DNA of 64,000 bases from Phytoseiulus persimilis (lineage: Eukaryota > Arthropoda > Arachnida > Mesostigmata > Phytoseiidae), in the NCBI GenBank assembly GCA_037576195.1, contig CM075104.1, forward strand, positions 18,120,211-18,184,210, written 5' to 3'. How positions within the stretch are numbered: the stretch's first letter is position 1; the number at the start of each line of letters is the position of its first letter. Under the pieces are notes generated by a model. The model was not told where the DNA came from. It saw nothing but the letters and a program-made list of their open reading frames with translations, and did not search any database. Positions 36,815-49,139 of the stretch are shown one piece after another. The position numbers and the translations under genes were made by a program.

Positions 36815-39800
36815 GGGTGCCTGACAGGCGGAACCTTTATCACCGATTGATATGAAGGGAGTCTCCCATTGAGGAAACCGTTTTGGAAAACTTGACGCCC
36901 GAGCAGAGCTTATGAAATATGGGATTCACAGCGATTCGGCGCTATTCAATCGACCTGAGACGAGCCCGTTCCCGCTCTGACGTCAACAAAGACAGGCTTC
37001 CGCTGGCAAAGTACACAGACACTGTCAAGCAGGGTAAGACTGACAAAATTGCGTAAACGGCCGCCGTCCGGTCATCTGCTTGTAGTGGCGCAGTCAGACA
37101 ATCAGTCAGTCGGTTCGCAAACGTCTCAATTCCGTGGGTCATTTTAATCGGGGACTACGATCGCCCCCAAGAGGAGTTGCTCATCCACTCTGTTGACCCG
37201 AGGGAAAATTAATTTTCCGCTGTTGATCATAGAACCAGATTTTCAGTTCCAAATCTTCCCAGTTGTCTGGTGCGCGAGCGAAAACATGTTCGAAACACCA
37301 AAATTAGTTCCATGCTCCCAGCCCTGTCGACCGCATGATGCGAAGACAGGTCCCTCACGACACCGCTGGGTGGGAATCCTTCTGTTCTACAACGCCTAAT
37401 GGCTGTGCCCGAGATTTATGGCCTGAAAGGCCAGTAGGGAAAAAATCGGTTGGGACATCTCTCGAGACCGGTTCAAGAGAGCCGGAATTCGCGCAGCAAC
37501 GCAGCCATAAACCCGAAGCGCGAAGACTTGGCCAACCGGAGACTCACCGAACGGTTGACCGAGGTCAGTTCCGTCACAGGTCGATCGCATGGATGACGGT
37601 GGCGTTCGTAGGACCCTTCAGTCGTTTCAAACGAAGCAAACCAGAACCGCCGAAATCTCTCGACTAGGATCAGTTCGGATTCGTTGCATTGTGGCCTTGC
37701 GCAAGGAGAGCCCTTCGGATTCTGCAAATGGACGACGAATCCCAGGTTCAGATTTGTAAGCCCGATCCCATCCGATGATCAGTCGTGATCGTTGTCGGAG
37801 GGTGCCACAGCCTCCGTCCGAATCAGAGCCGAACTGGATCCGGAGTCGATCAGAGCGAGCAGATATGTCAGGGGGGTTGTCCGAAGATCACTCTCTAACT
37901 GCGGCGCACCGAAGTCGGAGAACGCTCCGCCTCGCTACCGAGGCACACTCGGCGCAGTACGGGGCGTCCGGATTTAGAGCCGACCGCTTAGTAAAAATGG
38001 GAGACGGGCATTGTTGGCGGTGACAAAGGCCTTTGAGAAAGACTTAGATTTATGACTTATGTCAAAATAAAATGCACCCAAGAGGGATAAACTCATCGGG
38101 CTATAATGCTTCCTTAAGTACGACGGCCTTTTCTGGAGGAATCCATTATTTCGTGCCGATATGCGAGCCGAACGCTGGCGCCAACGTCAGGCTTGGGTTT
38201 GAGCACTGGCTGCTTCGGAATATTGAATGAAAAACCGAAAAAAAAAACTGATCTGAGCTGATATTCACTTCGACAATCTCGGGGATCTCGACTAGAACCC
38301 CGAAAACGGATAGTCACCAGGAACTAGCTATCGAAACAACTCACGGTATAAGGAATCGCGTTCGGCTACGACTCGTTTCTCCATTCAGCCTCAGCTGTCG
38401 GACTGTTATAGTTCATCATCGCCAGCATTGAATTTCGAGATTTTACGAAGCTGAGACTACGGAGAGCTCGATCCTCTGGCAGCCCGGGTGAATCCCTGAT
38501 GACGGAAATGATGAATTCGATGGTTTGAAGAAACAATCTCAAAGGAAAACATTGTGGCGAGGATGGGGGCTCCGAATCAAAACATCGGAGGTCATCAATC
38601 TAGCAGAGCTTTCAAAATTCGCGCAGTCGACGAGCTCCACACGGTGCAAGTGAGCATGATCAATTTTTCCTACTCCCAATCAGCACCGGACTCGTCTTGG
38701 GGAATGATAGAACTTTGGAAGTCCAAGACAGCAAAACAAATAAACAAACTTCACACTAAAATTCTTACAGGAAAGAAAAATGGGCTTTCAGTGTCAGAGT
38801 CGCAATCATCATCGCCGCAGCCGTTTTCATCGCGAGCCAGTGTTCAAAACTGATTCGGCGGCCATTACTGCTCCAAGATGTCAGTGGCGGATGAATTTGG
38901 AAGTTCAAAAGGAAAAGCGAGAATGGGATATCGAGGGAGGAGTCGGGAAGATAGTGCTCAACCGTTGGATGAACTGCTCCAACATGCAACGGTCGCGATG
39001 AGAATAGAGAATCTGAAAATCAGGCTGATTGGGAATCGACACTGAACGGTCGTTCTTGAACGTCACTTTGGCCAACGGTCGAGTCATTCCGATTCCGAAA
39101 ACTTGAGATGACGCGGGAGGTACGCAACCATCAACGCGGTGAACGAGACACCCACATTTTCTCTCGTACAATCAGGTCAAACGTCTTTCAAGACTGATAT
39201 CAGGAACCAGCAATCGAACCGATCCTGTAAGCTTGCGAACGAGTAGGGAATCGAGTCGGCGGCAGCGCCGAGTGAAATTCTAATACTCCAACACAAGTTT
39301 TGACGACAATGCAACGTCACCATGAACAGCGGCAGAACACGGCAACAAAAGCAGTGTTTACGGACTCTTCGCACTTTCGAGTCCAAACAACCACGCCCCT
39401 CGTCTTCGGCTCTTTGTGGCTGCGACGCTCGACAGTAGTTGGAGCTAGATGATGATGTCGCGGAGACGGTGCTGAAATCTCAGATTCGAGGATCGACCTA
39501 ATGGAGTGGACCTAATACGCTGACCGCAGACACAATGCGTGGCGGAACCCTTCATCCAAGGCCGCTTTTCTGCCTTTCATTAAAAGATCGTCCGCTCGCT
39601 TGCTTTCATGGAAGATCGTCGGTTCCTCGGGTGACTGTCGGATTGAACGCTTCATCTGCCAACTACAACACAGCACACCGACAGTGCAGTTGGACTCGAA
39701 CCGGTGCTCGGACTCAATCGAGAACTGATCAATGCTCCGCGGACTTCGGCGCTCGGCGGGCTCCTAGCCGCGGGAAGCGAGCGAGCGAGTCAGCCCTGAT

Positions 39801-42195
39801 CATGTGGGTACCTGTCGGATGCCGTTGACAGCTCTCATCTTCACGAGCTTTTGTGAGATGCGCGCCAGCATGTTTGAAGTGTTTAGCGAGCGACTCCTCG
39901 GAGAGGATGTTGGACCAGCATCAGGACATTCATCTCTGCGGCCGCCGGCGTCATAAAGATGAAGGACAATGCAGTACATTAGAGATGAAATCCGAAACGT
40001 CTCAACGCCACGCCTCGATGCTCTTTTTTTCTCTCTTCATTCCATTTTCGGTTCGAGCGAGCGTCGAACGAGGAGGCGCACCGCCTCCTCTGTGCGCATG
40101 CTCCGGAGCGGAAGGAATCTCAACCTTGTAAGGTAAATAATTCGTTGAGAAGAGATCCAATCCCGCAGTGATGTCTAGACACCACCGCCGAGTAACGCGA
40201 TTACAGTCGCTACACTGCGTTCCACTGCACCCGGAGAGCAAAGTTTTCGTTCTTGCCTCTGCGCCAGCAGCATGAAATAAAGGCGAACCGCCTCCGTTGG
40301 GAATTTCGGAGCCCACCGCAAAAGACCATTTCCATCGACGATCAGCCGAATGAATGAACGAACGATTGAGCGAGAAAATGAACGAGTCAACCAACCCCAA
40401 GGACTTTTCGTTGCTCTCCTGAGTCACTTACCAACACCCCTGTTCTCTCTCGAGTCCTCCTCGGTCCTCGTTCTCCACCAGCGTTGCGACTAATCGCCTC
40501 GGGAGATCGAACACAAGTGAATCCGTTCGTAGGGATACAGAGCGGGTGGCTCGTGTGTGTAGCGAATCGCCCACCAATCTGCGTGAATAAATAACGTGGG
40601 AGTCTCCCGCCCAGAGCCGATCCGAGAGACAAAAGTCCGGCGAACGTCAGCCAAACCCTGCTCTGTGAAGTTTTTCCACACATCACAGGTTCGGATCGAA
40701 GTTCAGCACGGGGACAGAACTGTCCTAATGGGAATGCATTGATACGTCAGCGGCTTGCGCATGACGATCCTGTGAGGAATTGATGCGAATCGCAAGAGCA
40801 GTCTCGAGTTCAAGTGAGTCTGGAAACGAATTCCACACTGGTAGTTTCGTAGAAACTTCCACGATCCATTCGATCAAGCAACAAGGATCTGCGGGTGACC
40901 TAACCCGCTCAGGACTGTCGGAATCTGGTGACCTATACCTGAGAAATCCGCCGCGGCTTTCGACCGAAGAGCACGGGGGATCCTCCCGAAGGGTGAGCGG
41001 AAACGGCCGGCTGTCGCGTCAGCGGTGGCCATCGAACCCTCGACTACTCGGTGAAATCTTGCCGACGACATGAAAGCATCGATGCGGTCACGTCGTCTGT
41101 CGGTCCGAACCCGGATCCGGAGTCGAGCGATCTTTCTACAAGTGGGAGCATTTCCTCGTGCTTCCTTCCCCCTCGTTTTTTTTTGCCGGGACAAATCTTG
41201 TGTTTCCTTCGGATGGATGTCTCGCAAGCTCTTCAGGTTTCACTACCAGCGCTTCTTCCCACGGAGCACAGGAGTAAATCATGCAAGAAGCTCTTGGCGC
41301 TATAATGAAGCGAGCAAAATTAAGAAATCGCTCACTCACGCCCTTCGTGTGGTGGGAAGAATAAATGTTAGCAGAACACTTAGCTGAGCAACGATCCGAA
41401 AGCACTGCTGCTTCATACTTAACTCGGCACGAGATAGCAATCCATATCGCACGTGACCACGTGGGGAACCCATATCTCTCCGGTAGCTCGAATTCTTACG
41501 AGCCCCGCGCACCCATGCAGGCTGACTCCTATATTTTCTCTAGGCACAAAACGGTGAATGTATGCAAACCTAGCTTTTCCCTCGGAAGCAGTCGGTGGGT
41601 TCTCGTGATTTTCGAAGATTTTCGTCAAAAATCTTCAGATCAGGCCGAGGTGTTCGAGAAATGAAATCAATGGTGTCGGCCGCTCGATCGACTCCTCCGG
41701 GGATCTCAGGACTCTCGGAGCGGACACGTCAATCAAGCCGGGACGAGATCCATCACAATTGTTAAGACGTCCAACGTCAAGACATGGCATGAAAGTTTCA
41801 AAGTTTGTCGTGGAGATTTATCCGCCAGCTCTCCCTGAAGAGACCCACTGTGTGTATCGATTCTTCGCGGGACTCCGGAGAGGATTGAAGGGAAAAAATG
41901 TCCGGTTGAGAGCTTTCCATGCCTTCTGAATCCAGGTTCCAGTCTGCCCCGTTTCTGGCCTCTCCACCACCCCAGCAAGATCCTCAAGCCGAGCGTTCGA
42001 GGGAGCATCGCTAAGCAGAGCTTCATTAGAGTACACTTGGCTGGCTGGTTGGGCCAGCCGAGGGGCTCCCTACACGACCGAGCGACCAGCCACCCCTCGT
42101 ACTACCCCCGTCTATTCATCCCCTGAACTCTAGCACCTCCTAGTGGAGAGGAAACCTCTGAGTTTTCACCCTCTCTTGGCGCTCACGAAGTCTCG

Positions 42196-42230
42196 TATAA
42201 AAGCAGACAAGCATAGAGTACGGCCAGTTC
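42196..42230 (+). promoter_or_regulatory. Core promoter of the neurogenin gene (TATA box plus initiator)
   Basis: TATAAAA at 42196-42202 is followed by CCAGTTC at 42224-42230, whose A (42226) lies 30 bases downstream of the first T. This is the textbook spacing for a TATA box and arthropod initiator. The predicted message would have a 5' leader of about 60 bases before the ATG at 42287. Confidence 0.7.
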
Positions 42231-42286
42231 TCGCATGAGGTAGCACTCGTCGCTCAAAGTCTTGGATAGCTTAGCAGCACTTCCCA

Positions 42287-43027
42287 ATGATGCTCACGGT
42301 TAGTATCGAAGATCTCTCTCCAGAATGTTCTTCCTTCCTCCGTGACATTCATCATCGCTTCCTGCCGACTCCTCTAAACTATCTCCATCCCTTACAGATG
42401 GTTCAGCCTGGCTGTACGGACATGTACCCCGTGGGGCCCTTCGTCTACTCTGACGAAGACATTCAGTCGCCGACTTCGTCCGAGGACCTCACAGACGAGT
42501 CCAGCCGGAAGCGGAAAATGCGTGGCGATGCTTCCGGGGTCCCCGTCGTCCAGCAGAAGGTCAAGAAAACGCGACGACTCCGTGCCAATGATCGTGAACG
42601 CAACCGCATGCACATGCTGAACGACGCACTTGACCGCCTGAGGACCGTGCTCCCGGCCGCGACGGACGACAGCAAATTGACGAAAATCGAAACGCTGCGA
42701 TTCGCTCACAACTACATATTCGCACTGTCGGAAACCCTCCGGATGTTCGATGGGAAAACCGAGAACTTCAATCAGTCCATCGCCGCCCTGGCACTCCAAG
42801 GATCTCAAACGAAGACGTGCGACCCTGCCTTGAAGGCGACTGTGCGTGAACAAGTGAACCAGCTGCAGGCAGCTTCAAAGCTCTACGTCGAAGATGTTGT
42901 CGCAAGTCCGGACTATTCAGCCGGCACGGGATCTCCTGTCAGTCAGTATCCAGTAAGCGTGGACTTCAGTGACTCGGGTGCTTACATGAGCGAAACCAGC
43001 CCGGTTAGCTTCGACACGCTGTATTGA
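42287..43027 (+). CDS. ngn: Neurogenin-family bHLH transcription factor
   Basis: Single exon, 246 residues. The bHLH domain occupies about residues 94-153: basic region [14 protein letters not shown], helix 1 [13 protein letters not shown], loop [10 protein letters not shown], helix 2 [19 protein letters not shown]. The [14 protein letters not shown] block is characteristic of neurogenin/Tap and separates it from Atonal and Achaete-Scute. Such factors bind E-boxes as heterodimers with Daughterless/E proteins and drive neural fate in the nucleus. Upstream of the bHLH is an acidic, Ser-rich stretch ([18 protein letters not shown]) and a KKTRR basic patch that may serve as nuclear signal. The C-terminus is Ser-rich and ends SFDTLY. 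One odd residue is Met in RMHMLN, where relatives usually have Asn or Gly. Two ATGs are adjacent; the first is used here. Neurogenin genes are typically single-exon in their coding part, as here. Confidence 0.95.
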   Translation: MMLTVSIEDLSPECSSFLRDIHHRFLPTPLNYLHPLQMVQPGCTDMYPVGPFVYSDEDIQSPTSSEDLTDESSRKRKMRGDASGVPVVQQKVKKTRRLRANDRERNRMHMLNDALDRLRTVLPAATDDSKLTKIETLRFAHNYIFALSETLRMFDGKTENFNQSIAALALQGSQTKTCDPALKATVREQVNQLQAASKLYVEDVVASPDYSAGTGSPVSQYPVSVDFSDSGAYMSETSPVSFDTLY

Positions 43028-43259
43028 TTCTCTCCAACTCGGTGTTGTTACCCTGTGATATAGGTACAAGCTGATCCATGCGATCTCACAACGTAGAGTT
43101 GGGCGAATCGACGATTTTCCCCCACTAGACATTGTTCCTGTCCATCAGCCTCTCATGTTATCGTGACGAGAACGAATTCTAAAATATAGTATAGGTATCC
43201 CATAAATGCTAATATTGCCCGAAAGATGTTAACTTTCCGCAAAAGAAGTACAAAGGCTC

Positions 43260-43265
43260 AATAAA
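43260..43265 (+). terminator. Polyadenylation signal of the neurogenin gene
   Basis: AATAAA lies 233 bases after the neurogenin stop codon, in AT-rich sequence typical of a 3' UTR. The message probably ends near 43280-43290. Confidence 0.65.
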
Positions 43266-46200
43266 CTAACTTTCGTATTCTGAAACCTATCCATGAATGT
43301 TTGTTCCACGATAGTCCTATCTCCGGATGCGTTCCCGAATGATGCAGAATCGGTTCTTTTACTCTCGATAGTTGGTGACATTATACTCAATAGCAACAGC
43401 ACCGTATCGACGAGTGGGGGAGAGGTGGATGAGTTATCGTCAAAGAAAAATTAATGCTCGATCATCTAAATGATAATTTCTGCTTGGCGAGGTCCCTTCC
43501 ATGTCCCCTGTGGCGAGTAACTCGAAACTCGGCTCCCCGCAGACGAGTGCCTGGCGGTGTGCCCAGCAACCCGCTGAACCAAGGAGCGAGCTAGTCTGCC
43601 ACCAAACCGAGTCCCCGGTCCGGGGAGCTCCGGCGACGGGATATTTTCACGAGAGAACGATTCGTTTTTTGTCAGCTTACCCTCCAGAAGATGCTCCAGG
43701 CCCCGATTCATGCCCGAGGCAGCTATCACAATCCAATAATGATTTGCATCCCGTTCTTGAGGCTCTATAGAGGGGAACTGCTATTTTTCTCAACCGTCGC
43801 GGTTGTGTCTTTCCAACTTTCCATTTCAACAGCTGTTCTCGAATAACAACGCGCAGCCTCGTTCCTCATCGCGGCTACTCGCCCACGCATTCGATAATGG
43901 AACCTCTCGGAGACCCTCTAACAGTGTGGTTTCTAGGTCATCGGTATATTTTAACTTTTCTCCTGCATGTATTTGGGTCAGTGAAATGTGTGTTCATTCA
44001 CCGACGAACAACGACGACGGCGCGAGCTCTCAGATTCGTAATGTATCATCTTTTTCGCTTTTCTCCGCTACGCCTTGACCAGTCCATTACGAAATCGCCA
44101 ACTCGACCATGCGCATGCGAATGAAGGTTCTACGTGGTTGCTTCGATGTTTCGTCCGCTGAGCGCCCTGACTGTCCATTCAGGAGGGCTTTCTGTTGCGG
44201 GAATATCGGATTCGTTCCTGATTCTGACGGAGTGGAAGAGAACTGAGAGGTATCCTTGGTTGGGAGTTCCAGCGTCCGGCGCAGAACTGCTCCTACATGA
44301 TGTCGCAAGTCGTCTTAGCCATCTGTGGAGACTGCGGCACGTGCCATATGTCAGAGCGTTCCTCCTGTGTCGCGGCGTGCAAGCCCGAGGAACGAACGGG
44401 ACGGAATCTGTTACATATCAATTACAAAGCACAACACAAAACAGTCGTCAACGTTGACGAGGTCACGGGGAGTTCGCGAGTTGTTGCATGGCCAATTTAT
44501 CATGCACCGCCGTTGGAACACCTTGCATTGCAACTTCAGGGCCTCCGAAGGACTTTGTCGCCGGAATATTTCCTCGATCGTCGCGCGGTCTCTAGTGCGA
44601 ATTCGTCGGCGCTCCGAGGGACCCGAAAACTATCAACTAGAGAGGGGGAGGGGGGGGGGTGTCCGAAACACCGTGCTGGGCGCCGTTCGCCGTTGATATG
44701 TACATATACCTTCCGACACGGAGGCCTTGATTCGGATGCTCCGCAGGAACCGTCTTCAATCTACGAACAGATAGATCTGCTGGTGAGATTTCCGCAACGA
44801 ACTGATCGATCTGCTCGAGAATGAGTGTTCGAGTGGATGGAGTACGCGGCCACGGCCGGGAGACCTTGAACATTTCACACCGATTAATATGGGGGCGTCC
44901 TCATCTCCACAGCAGCCAGCTTCGGATGCCTTAGCTCGCTCGCTCGGCTCATACTTGTGAATGGAACAGATGGCTGATTCATCTTGGGGACTCGATTCAG
45001 AATCTGTTCCTTGCCCTGGACGGCTCTAACCGTCGACCAGCGACTCTCTTCCCGTCCGATCGGCTCCGACGCCTCCGTCGCGACACTTGCACAAACCTCG
45101 TTTTTGCTGACGACCTAGGAAAATCCGTGTTGTTTCAGATCCTGATCAGCGCCCCGGATTCGACTCAAGCTGAACGGGAGGAGAGAGAGAAGACTCGAGG
45201 GATAGAAGCCGCTCCTCGGAGAGTCCTCTGACTGACGTTTCAATCCCGAATCATTGACTGAGTTCATTTGTAGCTGCGCTCGTGGAGACGGCAGAGGAGA
45301 TCAGAGAAATTCAGCAGCCGCCGAATGATTTATTGAAGGGCATAGGAGCACTTACATCTCAATATTTCACACGGCACCCAAGTTCGCTGGAATGTTGTTC
45401 TATTGGATTATGAAGCAAACCGAAGCCAGTTCGGCGAGCAGCGTTGCGCAACATCGACACCTCTCTTTAGCACCAACCGGTTCGCTCGGAGTCCGCCAAC
45501 TGGCTCGGCCGGAACATTTTGTAAGAGCGACGGGACGAATATCCAGAGTTCAACCGGGCCAAGCGAGCTTCTCACCGATCACAGTTTGAGTGGAGCCGCT
45601 CCTGGCTGAGGATCCGCTTGATATCGTTGAACGACGTATCGGCCGCTCGTATTTCCGAGCTCGTAGGGGTTCAGTGATTCTCTTAATCATTGCGCTCGAG
45701 ATTGTCGAGGTTGTGGGAGGAAATACAGCGGTCACTGAGTTGGTTAGCTGAATAGCTTGGTGGGTCATCGTAGCAGATGATGATTCACGAGAACACCCGC
45801 GGCAGCGAGCGAGGGCTGAAGTTGCATTGTTTATCGCAAACAAAGGAATCCTTGACCCGATATGAGAGGCTATGGTGGTCACCGATTCGACCAAGAAATT
45901 CGGACTCGTTCTTCGGAGTCAGGTTCACGTCACACATCGCCCCCGCCGATGGGGATTCGGAAATTCAATCCCGTCGAGCGTCCACCTGAAGACGAATATT
46001 TCGGTGTCGAATGCTATTGGAGTACTAGATTCACAGCCTTACTGAGGAAAATTGCCTGGAAGCGGGGGTCCTCGCGGACCGTTGCTTATTCCAACCGCAC
46101 CCCACACGGATGTCGAGCGAGACACGCCGAACGATTTCTGTGTGCGCACTATCCGACGGAATTCGAGGGTCCTAGACATTGCTAGTCGAGGAGGTATATT

Positions 46201-48604
46201 GGCGATCAGGTGGCCAAAGCGGGGTTATAATCAGATTCAGGAGGATGGCCAACTGCATGGGAGATGACAGTGGGGTTCGAAGTGCACATCACTAGAGAGG
46301 AAAAAGCACTAAAATGATTTCGTCCTCCTCAAGGCTGCGAACGAGAACTTTGCGAGGGGACGAAAGGGAATGCGCACAGCAATCAGATGCGTGATGGAGG
46401 TCTTCGTCAGAATTACTCCAAGTACCTCAGCTGATGATAGCTGAGTCGAAAAGTTGGTTTTGCGCCGGAGCTCTCGTCCGAGAGCACAATCAGCCACGGT
46501 TGTTGACCATCGCAATACGAAAATGCGTGAAGAAGGCTAACAAGAGACTTGTCATCGTCAGAGGAAGCCGGGCGCATACTAATGCACATCTGATACAGAA
46601 TTGAGCGACGCTTGGTTGAACGTTAAGTTATTCTTCGAGCGCCGCAATAATTGGATGGGCGGATTTTGAAATAGTGCTCTTCCACACTACCAGGCTTCAT
46701 GGTACCGTCGTGAATCAGAATGATGGTAACAACATCCAATACCTGATTGCCATGACTAGCGCCCGAATCTTCATGGAAAATTCAAGGACACAAATTGGGG
46801 GAAATCCATGAAATAGGAGTTTGCGTATGGTTTCGCATATCCCTTGTATCTGGGATCGGGGCGGATCGGATTATGTGAGAAAAGCCCTCCGCATCTGCAT
46901 GCCACCCCCCCCCCCCTCTCCCACTATATACCCCATCCGAGAGTTAGTGTCAGAAGTCAGAAGCTTTGCCTACGATTTCAAATACACCGCGCAACAGCAG
47001 AGTAGGTCGGATGCATTCGCGCTTTCATCGGAATCAGGCAATCCCAGACGGGGTTCAACATCAGAACGTATAGTTCGAAGAATAGTTCCAGTCGTACACT
47101 GTGACCTGTAGGGACGTCTGTTGACCAGCAATTCTCGGAACGAACTTTCCGAGTTCGGGACTTCATCCGGAGGGTCATGTGAGCATCAACTGAGAATCCA
47201 AACTTTCTGGTTCATGAAGCTCTCACCGGACCCTTTGCAATGCTGAATTCGCCTGCACAGTTTCAACTGCTTACACTGCTGACCAGGCTGCATCCGCTTC
47301 CTCCGTTTTTTTCTGCTGTCAACAACGCTCGCTCACTATCTGTCCCTCTCTTCGGGAGAGGAACTTTCTGAAAGTTTCCTCACGAGTTTCCTCTTCTTAC
47401 CGTGATGCTGTCGAGCTTTATAGTCCGCTACGAGAACAAAACATTTTTGGAAGAGATGTCCGTGCTAATTAAATCGTCCAGTCCACTGTTCCGAGTGAAT
47501 TAGAGAATCAAGAAAGCGATCCGGATGTTGACTAGATCGTCGACGACCGGAGATTCATGCTTCCCTTCTGTGAATTCGGCTCCGCATGAGCTGGTCTTTT
47601 GCAGGAAAAAGAGGATGGCTGTCGAAGGTCTTTCGATCAGGCCACGATGACCGTACGCTAGACTCTGCGACTTTGTGCGCCTTCCATCGCTTCATTGCGA
47701 AGAAACTGTCTCCGAGATGGGAATGAGCGACTGTGTCCAGGTGGCTGATGTTCGAACGGGGAAAAACTCCGAAACTCACTACAAAACTACGGCGCTGTTT
47801 TTCTTCAATGACTGCGGATCCGACGGCGGAGAAAGAGTTGCATGTTGTGAATTCAATTAATCTGGATTAAAGAAGACGAGGAGCAATGTTCTCATCAGGC
47901 TGGCAGAGTGATGATCGATTATACCGGCAGAGGCCTCGGAATCGTCTGCGCTCTCGTAACTTCAAGCACTGCCGGGGCTCAGAGTAGCGCCAGCAGCCGA
48001 GTCTCAGCCTTTCCGAGGCTCCTCAAACAATAGAGCTCCGTCTTCGAGGGAAGTCAGGTGCTCGGGGCCACCGTCCGTTCGCAATCGAGAAAAGGCAGTC
48101 GACGAAAAATTCAAAACGGATATGCTATTCTGAGCTGCGTTTAAAGTCATATTAATCTCTCTCCCTTTCGTCGTCACTCGCTGTGAGTCGCTTCGTGCGT
48201 CCGGCAAGCAACGAAATTCGTAGAATGTCGCTAAAAAGGGGTGACGTAGACAATGCCTGCCACAACCACGAGTTGCATGACCTGTGATGTAGAGAAGAAA
48301 CCGATGAAGGTTGAGGCGGTTGATTCTCCTTTCGCTTTTTTCGTGTTGCAACATTGCAGGCAACCAGCTGCGTATGGTCTCTGCTCGATTTTTACCCTCG
48401 CGACACTGAGACAAATTCGGAAAACAGTTTAATGGCAGCCGCCAAGGATGTGTTTCTGATTTGGGCGAGCCGACACACCACAGAAAGCACGAAGTCCGAT
48501 CAGGGCCTTTGTCTGTTAGAGTTTCTCGTGATCGTTTAGGGTTTTTGTCGTTTCGCGAGAAAGCAACTCGAGTTCAAAGAGTTCGATATCTCGCACTCCT
48601 TGCG

Positions 48605-48624
48605 GTCGACCTGGCCAGGTCGAC
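48605..48624. repeat. Perfect 20-base palindrome
   Basis: GTCGACCTGG is followed directly by its reverse complement CCAGGTCGAC with no spacer. It could form a small cruciform or bind a dimer; no gene is close. Confidence 0.9.
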
Positions 48625-49123
48625 GTTAGTGGACGCGGACTCATCAGGGAGCGTTTTCTCCTCGAATAATGATCCGATATACAATGAAGGAGCTCGATGT
48701 TCGTAAAAAGTCAGAGTATCGGAGCTGGCAACGATGAACGTTTTCAAGTTATTCACAAACATGCGACATCGTTGTGGATCCGAGCTGTTGAAAGTGAAGT
48801 CCTTGCATCCGATACGCGGTCACCTTGGCCGTCAGTCACTTGGGTGTCCTGCGCCTCGAGCAACGCCGCGGATGGACTCAACACTGGCCGAGGACGGGCC
48901 GATAAGCTATATCAGCGAAAAATCAGTAATTTGACCGCTAACGGTCACCCTGAACGAGCCTCCTCGTTGGATCAGTGTCACGATCTCCGAGTGTATCATT
49001 TTCAAAGAAGTATCTCGTTTCTCACACGATACCAGTCGCACAAACAGTTCTCCTCCGATCGGTAGAAGAGAGAGGCAAGTGAAGTTTTTCTTTCGTAGTG
49101 GCTCCTTTTAGGACGTGTCAGCC

Positions 49124-49139
49124 GTCACCCATGGGTGAC
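49124..49139. repeat. Perfect 16-base palindrome
   Basis: GTCACCCATGGGTGAC reads the same on both strands. It lies about 500 bases from the 20-base palindrome at 48605. Confidence 0.9.

Larger units (their letters stand above)
29326..42180. other. Large gap upstream of neurogenin, no supported gene
   Basis: Nothing in this 12.9 kb stretch shows a recognised domain or a phase-consistent exon chain. The most protein-like frames are plus strand 30977-31348 (122 codons from ATG) and minus strand 35301-35696 (131 codons), both of chance-compatible length. Small structures seen are a nine-base inverted repeat at 34298-34317 and a 12-base direct repeat at 36784-36795 and 36803-36814. Long gene-poor flanks are common around proneural genes because enhancers are spread out, so regulatory content is likely but not demonstrated. 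Confidence 0.45.

Noticed and set aside
41733..42036. Two overlapping minus-strand frames just upstream of neurogenin
   Set aside because: No motif, overlapping each other in different frames, and lying in the expected promoter-proximal region of neurogenin.
44297..44824. Plus-strand frame of 175 codons with a cysteine cluster near its start
   Set aside because: The cysteines do not form a known zinc-finger spacing and the frame runs through a G10 tract; chance-compatible.
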